A DNA stretch of 64,000 bases, taken from NCBI RefSeq assembly GCF_042678185.1, contig NZ_JBHUDQ010000028.1. One strand, written 5' to 3'. The notes under the pieces are model-generated. The model made no database searches and had not been told where the DNA came from. It saw only the letters and a list, made by a program, of their open reading frames with translations. The DNA is from Ramlibacter ginsenosidimutans (lineage in GTDB: Bacteria; Pseudomonadota; Gammaproteobacteria; Burkholderiales; Burkholderiaceae_C). A program made the position numbers and the translations under genes. Below, one piece after another: positions 41,212 through 48,883 of the stretch (position 1 is the first letter of the stretch; every line of letters begins with the position of its first letter).

Positions 41212-42003
41212 GTGCTCCACGTCATCGACCGGATCGCCGTCGAGGAAGACGGCGAGGGCGAAGCCATCCTCTGCCTGCACGGACTCGGCGGCGACTCCAA
41301 TACCTGGACGCCGCTGATGCCGGCGCTCGCGGGCTATCGCGTGATCCGTCCCGACCTGCCGGGAAGCGGCCGGTCCGCTTCCGCCGGCGGCGCGCTCACC
41401 ATCGAGAAGCTGGCACAGGCGGTGCACGCGATCTGCATTCGGCTGGACGTGAGCCGCGCGCACGTCCTTGGCCACTCCATGGGCACGATCGTGGCCCAGC
41501 ACCTCGCGGCGGCGCAGCCGCACCTGGTGCGCAGCCTGGCGCTGTTCGGCCCGCTGATCGCGCCGAACGACACCGCGCGCGCCGGCATCCGCGCTCGCGG
41601 CGAGAAGGCGCGCCACGAAGGCTTGCGCGGCATGCACGAGATCGCGCTGGCGCTGGTGAATGCAGCGACCTCCAGCGACACGCGCCAGCGGCAGCCCGTG
41701 GCCGTCGCCTTCGTGCGCGAGAGCCTGATGCGCCAGGACCCGGAAGGATATGCACGCAGCTGCGAGGCGCTCGCCGCGGCCCAGGCCGCCGCGGTGGAAC
41801 GCATCACGGCGCCCACCATGCTGGTCACCGGCGACGAGGACGGGGTCGCCCCGCCGCAGGCCGTGCGCACGATGGCCGAACGTTTCGTGCAGGCGGCCAG
41901 CCTGCGCTCCGTGGTCCTGAACCGCTGCGGCCACTGGACCCCCATCGAGCGGGCCGAGGACTGCGCGCGCGAATTGCGCGCCTTCCTCGCCGCGCAGCAC
42001 TGA
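41212..42003 (+). CDS. Alpha/beta hydrolase
   Basis: A 263-residue alpha/beta-hydrolase-fold protein. The oxyanion motif is LCLHGLGGDSNTW; the nucleophile elbow is VLGHSMGTI (Ser); an acidic residue is in LVTGDEDGVAPP and the catalytic His in RCGHWTPIE. This resembles 3-oxoadipate enol-lactonase-like and other small ester or C-C hydrolases. The start is uncertain: GTG at 41212 has a weak ribosome-binding site. It is first in the 41-56 kb operon, followed 12 bp later by an amidohydrolase. Confidence 0.88.
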   Translation: MLHVIDRIAVEEDGEGEAILCLHGLGGDSNTWTPLMPALAGYRVIRPDLPGSGRSASAGGALTIEKLAQAVHAICIRLDVSRAHVLGHSMGTIVAQHLAAAQPHLVRSLALFGPLIAPNDTARAGIRARGEKARHEGLRGMHEIALALVNAATSSDTRQRQPVAVAFVRESLMRQDPEGYARSCEALAAAQAAAVERITAPTMLVTGDEDGVAPPQAVRTMAERFVQAASLRSVVLNRCGHWTPIERAEDCARELRAFLAAQH

Positions 42004-42015
42004 ACGAGGAGACCC

Positions 42016-43314
42016 ATGGCCGACGTGCTGTTCACCAACGCGCGCATCTTCGACGGCTCCGGCGCGCAGCCCTACCGCGGCGAAGTGCTGGTGCAGGGCA
42101 ACCGCATCAGCCGCGTCACCCAAAGCGGCGCCGGCGTGCGCAACGCGCCGGTGGGCGGCGTGACCGTCGTCGACGCCGCCGGCGCCTTCCTCATGCCCGG
42201 CATGGTGGAGGCGCACACGCATTTCGCGTGGAACGACCAGCCCAGCCTCGACGCGATCCAGCGCATGCCGCCCGAGGAACACATCCTGTGGTGCGCGCAG
42301 GTCGCGAAGACCTACCTGGACATGGGCTGGACCTCGTGCGTCGGCGCGGCCACGGCCAAGCCGCGGCTGGACGTGGTGATCCGCAACGCGATCAACGACG
42401 GCACGATCATCGGCCCGCGCTATCTCGCCGCGAGCCAGGAGATCACGGTGCCAGGTGGCCTCGGCGACACCACGCAGCCGCACCTGCCGCAACAGGAGTT
42501 CGCCTTCGGCGCGGTGGTGAGCGGCGTCGAGGAGATGCGCCGCTGCGTGCGCATGTTCTGCAAGTACGGCGTCGATTCGCTGAAGATCAACCTCTCGGGC
42601 GAATCGATCACCGGCATGCCCAGCGAGGCGTCGCAGTTCACCGAGGCGGAGATCGCCACCTGTGTCGAGGAGGCGCATGCCTGGGGCAAGCGCGTCGCGG
42701 CGCACGCGCGCTCCACCAAGTCCATCAAGCAGTGCGTGCACCACGGCATCGAGGTGATCTACCACGCGAGCTTCGCCGACGAGGAAGCGCTGGACCTGCT
42801 GGAGGCGCACAAGAAGGAACACTTCATCGCTCCGGGCCTGGCCTGGTTGATCAACACCTGCCACAACGCCAGCGAATACGGCATCACGCCCGCCGTTGCG
42901 CGCGGCATGGGCTACTTCCGCGAACTGGAAGCGGCGATCGAATCGATGCGGGCGCTGCATCGCCGCGGCGTGCGCATCCTGCCGGGCGGCGACTACGGCT
43001 TCGCCTGGACGCCGCACGGCACCAACGCGAAGGACCTGGAGTACTTCGTGCAGCACGTGGGCATGTCGACGATGGAAGCGCTGCTCTCGGCCACCGCCTG
43101 GGGCGCGCCGATGATGAAGTTGAAGGGCCAGATCGGCGAAGTGAAGCAGGGCTACCTGGCGGACCTGCTGCTGGTCGACGGCGACCCGCTGCAGGACATC
43201 GCCGTGCTGCAGGACAAGCGCCGCATCCTTGCCGTGATGAAGGGCGGCGAGTTCCACCGTGCGCCGCCGCTGCGCCGCGACGCACGCACCGAACACACCC
43301 GCTGGGCGGCCTGA
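42016..43314 (+). CDS. Amidohydrolase family protein (first of tandem pair)
   Basis: A 432-residue cytoplasmic metal-dependent hydrolase of the amidohydrolase superfamily, imidazolonepropionase/prolidase-like. The first metal-binding pair is in MVEAHTHFAWND. Further candidate ligands are His in RVAAHARSTKS, IYHASFADEE, and the Asp in LPGGDYGFAW. The C-terminus GQIGEVKQGYLADLLLVDGD with VMKGGEFH is the small beta domain. A paralogue with extensive identity follows directly (SCVGAA, AKPRLDVVIRNAIN, ASQEITVPGGLGD in both). Confidence 0.9.
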   Translation: MADVLFTNARIFDGSGAQPYRGEVLVQGNRISRVTQSGAGVRNAPVGGVTVVDAAGAFLMPGMVEAHTHFAWNDQPSLDAIQRMPPEEHILWCAQVAKTYLDMGWTSCVGAATAKPRLDVVIRNAINDGTIIGPRYLAASQEITVPGGLGDTTQPHLPQQEFAFGAVVSGVEEMRRCVRMFCKYGVDSLKINLSGESITGMPSEASQFTEAEIATCVEEAHAWGKRVAAHARSTKSIKQCVHHGIEVIYHASFADEEALDLLEAHKKEHFIAPGLAWLINTCHNASEYGITPAVARGMGYFRELEAAIESMRALHRRGVRILPGGDYGFAWTPHGTNAKDLEYFVQHVGMSTMEALLSATAWGAPMMKLKGQIGEVKQGYLADLLLVDGDPLQDIAVLQDKRRILAVMKGGEFHRAPPLRRDARTEHTRWAA

Positions 43315-43324
43315 GGAGAGCGGC

Positions 43325-44611
43325 ATGGAAAGCACCCTGTTCACCAACGTCCGCATCGTCGAAGGCCCGGTGCAGTCCGCGCCCTATGTCGGCAGCGTGC
43401 TGGTCGAGGGCAAGCGCATCAAGCGCGTGAGCCGCTCGGCCGCCTCGGTGTCCGGCAGCCCGTCGACCGTGATCGATGCGGCGGGCGCCACCCTGATGCC
43501 CGGCATGTGCGAAGCGCACACGCATTTCTCCTGGAACGACGCGGCCACGCTGGCGGCGATCCAGACCATGCCGCTGGAGGAGCACGTGCTGTGGTGCGCC
43601 AAGGTGGCCAAGCGCTACCTCGAAGCCGGCTTCACCTCGTGCGTCGGCGCGGCCTGCGCCAAGCCGCGGCTGGACGTGGTGATCCGCAACGCGATCAACA
43701 GCGGCCAGATCCCGGGCCCGCGCTACCTCGCGGCGAGCCAGGAGATCACCGTGCCGGGCGGCCTCGGGGACGAGACGCTGCCCCACCTGCCCTTCCCCGA
43801 ATTCAGCTTCGGCGTGAACGTCAATTGCGCGGACGAGATGCGCAAGGTCGTGCGCATGTTCCTGAAGTACGGCGTCGACTCGATCAAGATCAACCTGTCC
43901 GGCGACAACTTCACACCCGACTCGCCCGCCGAGACCACGTGGATGACGGACGCCGAAGTCGCCGCGGCCATGGAGGAAGTGCGCCTGCGCGGCAAGCGCG
44001 GCACGGCGCACGCGCGCTCCGCCGCGTCGGTGAAGCAGGCGCTGCGCCACGGCATCGACGTGATCTACCACGCGAGCTTCACCGACGAGGAGACGCTGGA
44101 CATGCTGGAGGCCGCGAAGGGCCGCGTGTTCGTCGCGCCCGGCATCGCGATCCTCTACGCGATGCTGCACGAGGCCGAGCCGTACGGCATTTCCCACGAG
44201 AAGGCGGTGGCCATGGGCTACCAGCGCGAATGGGACGCGGCGATCGAATCGCTGCGCGCGATGCACAAGCGCGGCATCCGCGTTCTGCCCGGCGGTGACT
44301 ACGGCTTCGCCTTCACGCCGCACTGCCAGAACGCGCGCGACCTGGAGTTCTTCGTCAAGTACCTGGGCATGACGCCCGCCGAGGCGATCCGCAGCACCAC
44401 CGTGTACGGAGGCGAGATCATGATGCGCCCCGGCGAGCTGGGACAGGTGAAGGAAGGCTACCTGGCCGACCTGCTGCTGGTGGACGGCGACCCGGTGGCC
44501 AACATCGCGATCCTGCGCGATCCGAAGCGCATCCTGGCGGTGATGAAGGACGGCGTGTTCGCCAAGCGACCCGACGTCGAGGCGGAGCGCGAGTTCCGGG
44601 TGGCGGCGTGA
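43325..44611 (+). CDS. Amidohydrolase family protein (second of tandem pair)
   Basis: A 428-residue paralogue of the previous protein. It shares the HxH motif (CEAHTHFSWND), the GTAHARSAAS and IYHASFTDEE His sites and the LPGGDYGFAF Asp motif. Differences cluster in the substrate loops (~170-210 and ~280-310), suggesting related but separate substrates or a hetero-oligomer. The start at 43325 (MESTLF) matches the paralogue's start. Its stop overlaps livH (TGATG). No signal peptide; it acts in the cytoplasm after import. Confidence 0.9.
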   Translation: MESTLFTNVRIVEGPVQSAPYVGSVLVEGKRIKRVSRSAASVSGSPSTVIDAAGATLMPGMCEAHTHFSWNDAATLAAIQTMPLEEHVLWCAKVAKRYLEAGFTSCVGAACAKPRLDVVIRNAINSGQIPGPRYLAASQEITVPGGLGDETLPHLPFPEFSFGVNVNCADEMRKVVRMFLKYGVDSIKINLSGDNFTPDSPAETTWMTDAEVAAAMEEVRLRGKRGTAHARSAASVKQALRHGIDVIYHASFTDEETLDMLEAAKGRVFVAPGIAILYAMLHEAEPYGISHEKAVAMGYQREWDAAIESLRAMHKRGIRVLPGGDYGFAFTPHCQNARDLEFFVKYLGMTPAEAIRSTTVYGGEIMMRPGELGQVKEGYLADLLLVDGDPVANIAILRDPKRILAVMKDGVFAKRPDVEAEREFRVAA

Positions 44612-45555
44612 TGACCCGCAACCAGAAGATCGCGACCTGGGTCGTGCTGGGCGGCCCGATCGCGGCACTGTCCCTCTATGCGATCGCGGACAACGCGAAG
44701 CTGTACTTCACGACGCTGCTCAATTCGCTCACGCTGGCGTCGCTGTACTTCATGGTCGCGAGCGGCTTCACGCTGGTGTTCGGCCTGATGCGCAACGTGA
44801 ACCTCGCGCACGGCTCGCTCTACCTGCTTGGCGCCTACGTCGGCTGGATGGTGGGCGACCAGACGAACTCGTGGGTGCTGGCGGTCGTCGCCGGCTTCCT
44901 CTCGGCCGCGGTGGTCGGCCTGCTGATGCAGATCCTGATCTTCCGCCGCATGCAGGGCCAGGACCTGCGCCAGACGCTGGTGACCATCGGCATCTCCATC
45001 GTGCTGGCGGACCTGATGCTGTGGATGTGGGGCGCGGAGATCTACACCTTCGACCCGCCGGCCTGGATCTACGGCTCCACCTCGCTGCCGCTGGTGGAGA
45101 AGTTCCCGACCTACCGCATCGCGGTGCTGCTCGGAGCGATCGCCATCGGCTTCGGCTTGTGGTGGTTCCTGGCGCGCACGCGCGTGGGCATGATGATCCG
45201 CGCCGGCGTGGATGACCGCGGCATGCTGTCCGCCGCGGGCGTCAACGTGCAACTGGTCTTCGCGATCACCTTCGCCATCGGCGCCGGCATGGCGGGACTC
45301 GCCGGCGTCGTCGGCGGCAGCGCGTTGTCGATCTCGCCGGGCGAGGACACGCGCTACCTGCTCGCCTCGCTCGTGGTGGTGATCGTCGGCGGCATGGGCA
45401 GCGTCGGCGGCGCGGCGATCGGTGCGCTGCTGATCGGCCTGGCCGAACAGTTCGGGCTGGCCTACGCGCCGACCTACAGCGTGGTGTTCACCTTCGTGAT
45501 CATGGTGCTGGCGCTGGCCTTCCGCCCGCGCGGGATCATGGGGAGGCCGGCATGA
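44611..45555 (+). CDS. Branched-chain amino acid-type ABC transporter permease (LivH family)
   Basis: A 314-residue inner-membrane permease with about eight helices. Family motifs include NSLTLASLYFMVASGFTLVF, MRNVNLAHGSLYLLGAY and LVVVIVGGMGSVGGAAIGAL. With the LivM-like, LivG-like and LivF-like proteins and the receptor encoded next it makes a complete ABC importer. ATG at 44611 overlaps the amidohydrolase stop. The substrate is likely the amide or cyclic compound handled by the amidohydrolases rather than leucine. Confidence 0.93.
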   Translation: MTRNQKIATWVVLGGPIAALSLYAIADNAKLYFTTLLNSLTLASLYFMVASGFTLVFGLMRNVNLAHGSLYLLGAYVGWMVGDQTNSWVLAVVAGFLSAAVVGLLMQILIFRRMQGQDLRQTLVTIGISIVLADLMLWMWGAEIYTFDPPAWIYGSTSLPLVEKFPTYRIAVLLGAIAIGFGLWWFLARTRVGMMIRAGVDDRGMLSAAGVNVQLVFAITFAIGAGMAGLAGVVGGSALSISPGEDTRYLLASLVVVIVGGMGSVGGAAIGALLIGLAEQFGLAYAPTYSVVFTFVIMVLALAFRPRGIMGRPA

Positions 45556-45650
45556 GCGCAGCACGGCCGCCCGAAGGCGCTCGCCCCCTCCGCTTGCGGA
45601 GGGGGGAGGCGCAGCACGAAGTGCGGAGCCTGGGGGAGGTTTTCCAATGA
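45552..45650 (+). repeat. Repeat insertion at the livH-livM junction with duplicated start
   Basis: ATGAGCGCAGCAC (45552-45564) overlaps the livH stop and is repeated as ATGAGCGCCGCAC at 45647-45659, the real livM start. Between them lies a GC-rich element with a hairpin CCCCCTCCGC-TT-GCGGAGGGGG and the arms GCGCAGCACGAAGTGCGGAG. The first ATG opens 32 codons ending in the TGA that overlaps the second ATG. The arrangement suggests a repeat inserted at the original coupled start. Confidence 0.65.
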
Positions 45651-46789
45651 GCGCCGCACAGTGGCGGAAGGCGATGAATTCCGGGGCAGCGTCGGCGGCG
45701 CGGCCCGTGACAGCCGCGCCGGTCGTCCCGCTGACCACGCAGGAGCCCGCGGAACGAGGCGAGCACGGCGAGCTTCCGCGCTGGATGAAGCGCGTCTTCC
45801 GCGACGTCGGCGCCCGCCACGTCGTGGTGATGCTCGGGCTGCTGCTCTACCCGCTGGTGGCCAACGGCTTCTTCACCTTCCAGGTCGGCGCGCAATCGCT
45901 CGCGCTGGGCCTCGTCGCGCTGTCGCTCACCTTCCTGGGCGGCTACGGCGGCATGGTGTCGGTGGCGCAGATGACCGTCGCGGGCGTGGCCGGCTATCTC
46001 CTGGCCATCTTCGGCAGCAGCAGCGCGACCGCCATCAGCCTCGGCTGGCCGTGGTGGCTGGCAGCGGTCTTCGCCATCGCGCTGGCTACCGTGTTCGCCA
46101 CGCTGGTCGGCTGGCTGTCGGTGCGCACCGAAGGCATCTACACCATCATGATCACGCTGGCGATCGGGGTGGCCTTCTTCTACCTGGCGCAGCAGAACTA
46201 CTCGCTGTTCAACGGGCACCAGGGCTTCAACAAGCTCTTTCCCCCCACCGTCCTCGACATCGATTTCCGCGAAGCCACGCCCTTCTACTACCTGTCGCTC
46301 GCGTGCGCCCTGGCGGGCTACTTCTTCGTCAAGCTGCTGGTGCGCGCACCGTTCGGCGTGGCGCTGCAAGGCATCCGCGACAACCCGCGGCGCATGAACT
46401 CGCTCGGGTACAACGTCACGGCGCATCGCGTCGCGGCTTACGCCGTCGCCGGCCTGCTCGCTGCGGTCGGCGGCGTGCTGCTGGCCTGGTACAACAACCG
46501 CATCTCGCCCGGCTCGATGAACACCGGCGCGATGATCAACATCCTCGTGATCGCCGTCCTCGGCGGCATGAACCGGCCGATCGGCGCCTTCATCGGCGCG
46601 GTCGTGTTCGTGCTCCTGCAGAACTTTGCCGTCGACCTCGTCGACCGCGAACGCTTCAACCTCGTGATCGGCGGCGTGTTCCTCGCCATCGTCCTCTTTT
46701 CACCCAACGGCCTGGTGGGCATCTGGACGCAGCTGCGCGCGCGCCTCGGATCCAGGAAGGCCATCAACCCCCGAAGGAGACTGCAGTGA
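45647..46789 (+). CDS. Branched-chain amino acid-type ABC transporter permease (LivM family)
   Basis: A 380-residue permease. After an extended N-terminus of ~50 residues (MSAAQWRKAM, then a Pro/Thr-rich stretch), about nine membrane helices follow. LivM motifs are LTFLGGYGGMVSVAQMTVAG and ALQGIRDNPRRMNSLGYNV, the latter the cytoplasmic loop that contacts the ATPases. It pairs with the LivH protein. The stop overlaps the start of the receptor gene. Confidence 0.92.
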   Translation: MSAAQWRKAMNSGAASAARPVTAAPVVPLTTQEPAERGEHGELPRWMKRVFRDVGARHVVVMLGLLLYPLVANGFFTFQVGAQSLALGLVALSLTFLGGYGGMVSVAQMTVAGVAGYLLAIFGSSSATAISLGWPWWLAAVFAIALATVFATLVGWLSVRTEGIYTIMITLAIGVAFFYLAQQNYSLFNGHQGFNKLFPPTVLDIDFREATPFYYLSLACALAGYFFVKLLVRAPFGVALQGIRDNPRRMNSLGYNVTAHRVAAYAVAGLLAAVGGVLLAWYNNRISPGSMNTGAMINILVIAVLGGMNRPIGAFIGAVVFVLLQNFAVDLVDRERFNLVIGGVFLAIVLFSPNGLVGIWTQLRARLGSRKAINPRRRLQ

Positions 46790-48039
46790 AGACGGCAAGA
46801 AGAATCCTGATGCGCACGATGGTGGCAGCTGCGACTGCAGCGGCCTTCACGGGTTCGGCATGGGCGCAGGACACGCTGAAGATCGGCCTGCTGGCCACGC
46901 TGGAAGGGCCGTTCGCGGCGCCCGGGCAGGACAGCATGCGCGGCGCCGACCTCGCACTCAAGCAGAAGAACGGCATGGCCGGCGGCAAGAAGATCGAGTT
47001 CATCAAGGCCTCGTCCGATGCCACGCCCGACAAGGCGGTGGCCGCCACGCGCAAGCTGGTCGAACAGGACAAGACGCCCATCGTCATCGGCCCGCTGTCC
47101 GGCGACGAGGGCATCGCGGTGAAGAACTACGCGAAGACGCAGCCGAACGTGACGTTCGTCAACGGCTCGTCCGGCGCCCAGGCGGCGACCTGGGGTGACC
47201 CCGCGCCCAACTTCTACCGCTTCAACACCGAAGGCGCGCAATGGATGGTGGGGCTGGGCGAGCACGCGCTGGCCAAGGGCTACAAGAGAACCTTCCTGAT
47301 CGCCGAGGACTACGGCTTCCCCTACTCGCAGGTGCAGGGTTTCATGGCCAGCTACTGCGCCAAGGGCGGCAAGGTGATCGACAAGGCGTGGGTGCCGCTG
47401 GGGACCAAGGACTATTCGTCGGTGATCGCGCGCATCCCGAAGGATGTCGACGCGCTGCTGGTGGTGCTGGGCGGCTCGGACGCGGTCAACTTCCTCACGC
47501 AGTACGAGCAGGCCGGCGGCAACAAGCCCATGATCGGCGGCTCCATCACCGTGGACCAGACGGTGCTGAACTACAAGGGCAAGCGCCGCGAGTCGCTGCT
47601 CGGTACGGCCTCCGCGGGCCCGATGGCCGACTCCATCGACACGCCCGAGTGGAAGAAGTTCGTGGCCGACTACAAGGCGACGTTCAAGGACGGCTTCCCG
47701 AGCCCGTCGCTGTTCGCCTACCTGTACTACATCAACACCAAGGCGACGCTCGACGCTCTGGATGCGGTCAAGGGTGACCTGTCCAATGGCCAGAAGGCGT
47801 ACCGCGAGGCGCTGCAGAAGACCAACTTCAAGGGCCCCGCGGGGACCGTGAAGATCGACGACAACCGCAACGGCGTGGGCCCGACCTACATCACCGAAGT
47901 GGCGAAGGCACCGGACGGCTCCTTCTACAACAAGGTCGTGAAGGTGGTTCCCGACGTGACCCAGACCCTGGGCCTGCCGAAGGAACAGTTCATGAAGATG
48001 GGCCTCGGGTCGCGCGACGTCCCGGATTGCCGCAAGTAA
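46786..48039 (+). CDS. ABC transporter substrate-binding protein (LivK/Peripla_BP_6 type)
   Basis: A 417-residue periplasmic receptor. A signal peptide (AAATAAAFTGSAWAQ) precedes DTLKIGLLATLEGPFAAPGQ, the standard type-6 start. GTG at 46786 overlaps livM by 4 bp; ATG at 46810 is an alternative giving a shorter signal. The ligand pocket is expected around GPLSGDEGIAVKNY, NGSSGAQAATW and AEDYGFPYSQVQGF. It supplies the ligand to the permeases of this operon. Confidence 0.93.
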   Translation: MKTARRILMRTMVAAATAAAFTGSAWAQDTLKIGLLATLEGPFAAPGQDSMRGADLALKQKNGMAGGKKIEFIKASSDATPDKAVAATRKLVEQDKTPIVIGPLSGDEGIAVKNYAKTQPNVTFVNGSSGAQAATWGDPAPNFYRFNTEGAQWMVGLGEHALAKGYKRTFLIAEDYGFPYSQVQGFMASYCAKGGKVIDKAWVPLGTKDYSSVIARIPKDVDALLVVLGGSDAVNFLTQYEQAGGNKPMIGGSITVDQTVLNYKGKRRESLLGTASAGPMADSIDTPEWKKFVADYKATFKDGFPSPSLFAYLYYINTKATLDALDAVKGDLSNGQKAYREALQKTNFKGPAGTVKIDDNRNGVGPTYITEVAKAPDGSFYNKVVKVVPDVTQTLGLPKEQFMKMGLGSRDVPDCRK

Positions 48040-48061
48040 GGCCATACAGCGGAGCGGCACG

Positions 48062-48883
48062 ATGGCTTCGATCACCACCCTCAGGCCGCGCGCGGGCGCG
48101 GCGCTGCCTGCAGCAGCTGCGGGCAGCACCGCGCTGCTTTCGGACGACGCGCTGGTCCTGAAAGGGGTGTCGCGGGCCTTCGGTGCCCTTCGCGCCGTGG
48201 ACGACGTGTCCCTCACGGTGGCCGCGGGCCAGAAGTACGCGATCCTCGGCTCCAACGGCGCCGGCAAGACCACGCTCTTCAACGCGATCACCGGCGACTT
48301 CCCGCCCAGCGCGGGAAGCATCCATTTCTTCGGCGAGGACATCACGGCAATGCCGCCGCACGAGCGGATCCGCAAGGGCCTGCGGCGCACCTACCAGTCC
48401 TCGCTGCTCTTTCGCGACCTGTCGGTGCGCGACAACCTCTTCCTGGCGGTCCGCGGCGTCGCCGGCGGCCGCTTCTCCTTCCTGCCGGCACGCTCCACGC
48501 ACGCGTCCGCGCGTGCCACGCAGGACCTGCTGGATCGCGTGCGCCTGTCGCACATCGCCGACGAACCGGTGGCCAATCTCGCGCACGGGCAGCAGCGGCA
48601 GCTGGAGATCGGCATGGCGCTGGCTGGCGCTCCGCGGCTGATCCTGTTCGACGAACCGGCCGCTGGCCTGTCACCGGCGGAGCGGCGCGAACTGGTGGCG
48701 CTGCTCACCTCGTTACCCGCGCACATGAGTTTCGTGCTGATCGAGCACGACCTGGACATCGCGCTGCGCGTGGTGGAGCGCGTGACCGTCATGCACAACG
48801 GGCGCGTGCTGCGCGAAGGCACGCCGGCGGAGATCGAGTCCGATGCGCAGGTGCAGGCGATCTACATGGGAGGCAAGCACTGA
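48062..48883 (+). CDS. ABC transporter ATP-binding protein (LivG family)
   Basis: A 273-residue ATPase. Walker A is GSNGAGKTTLFNAI, the signature LAHGQQRQLEIGMA (variant of LSGGQ), Walker B LILFDEPAAGLSP, and the H-loop VLIEHDL. An N-terminal extension of ~25 residues (Ala-rich) precedes the domain. Its stop overlaps the next gene (TGATG). Confidence 0.93.
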   Translation: MASITTLRPRAGAALPAAAAGSTALLSDDALVLKGVSRAFGALRAVDDVSLTVAAGQKYAILGSNGAGKTTLFNAITGDFPPSAGSIHFFGEDITAMPPHERIRKGLRRTYQSSLLFRDLSVRDNLFLAVRGVAGGRFSFLPARSTHASARATQDLLDRVRLSHIADEPVANLAHGQQRQLEIGMALAGAPRLILFDEPAAGLSPAERRELVALLTSLPAHMSFVLIEHDLDIALRVVERVTVMHNGRVLREGTPAEIESDAQVQAIYMGGKH

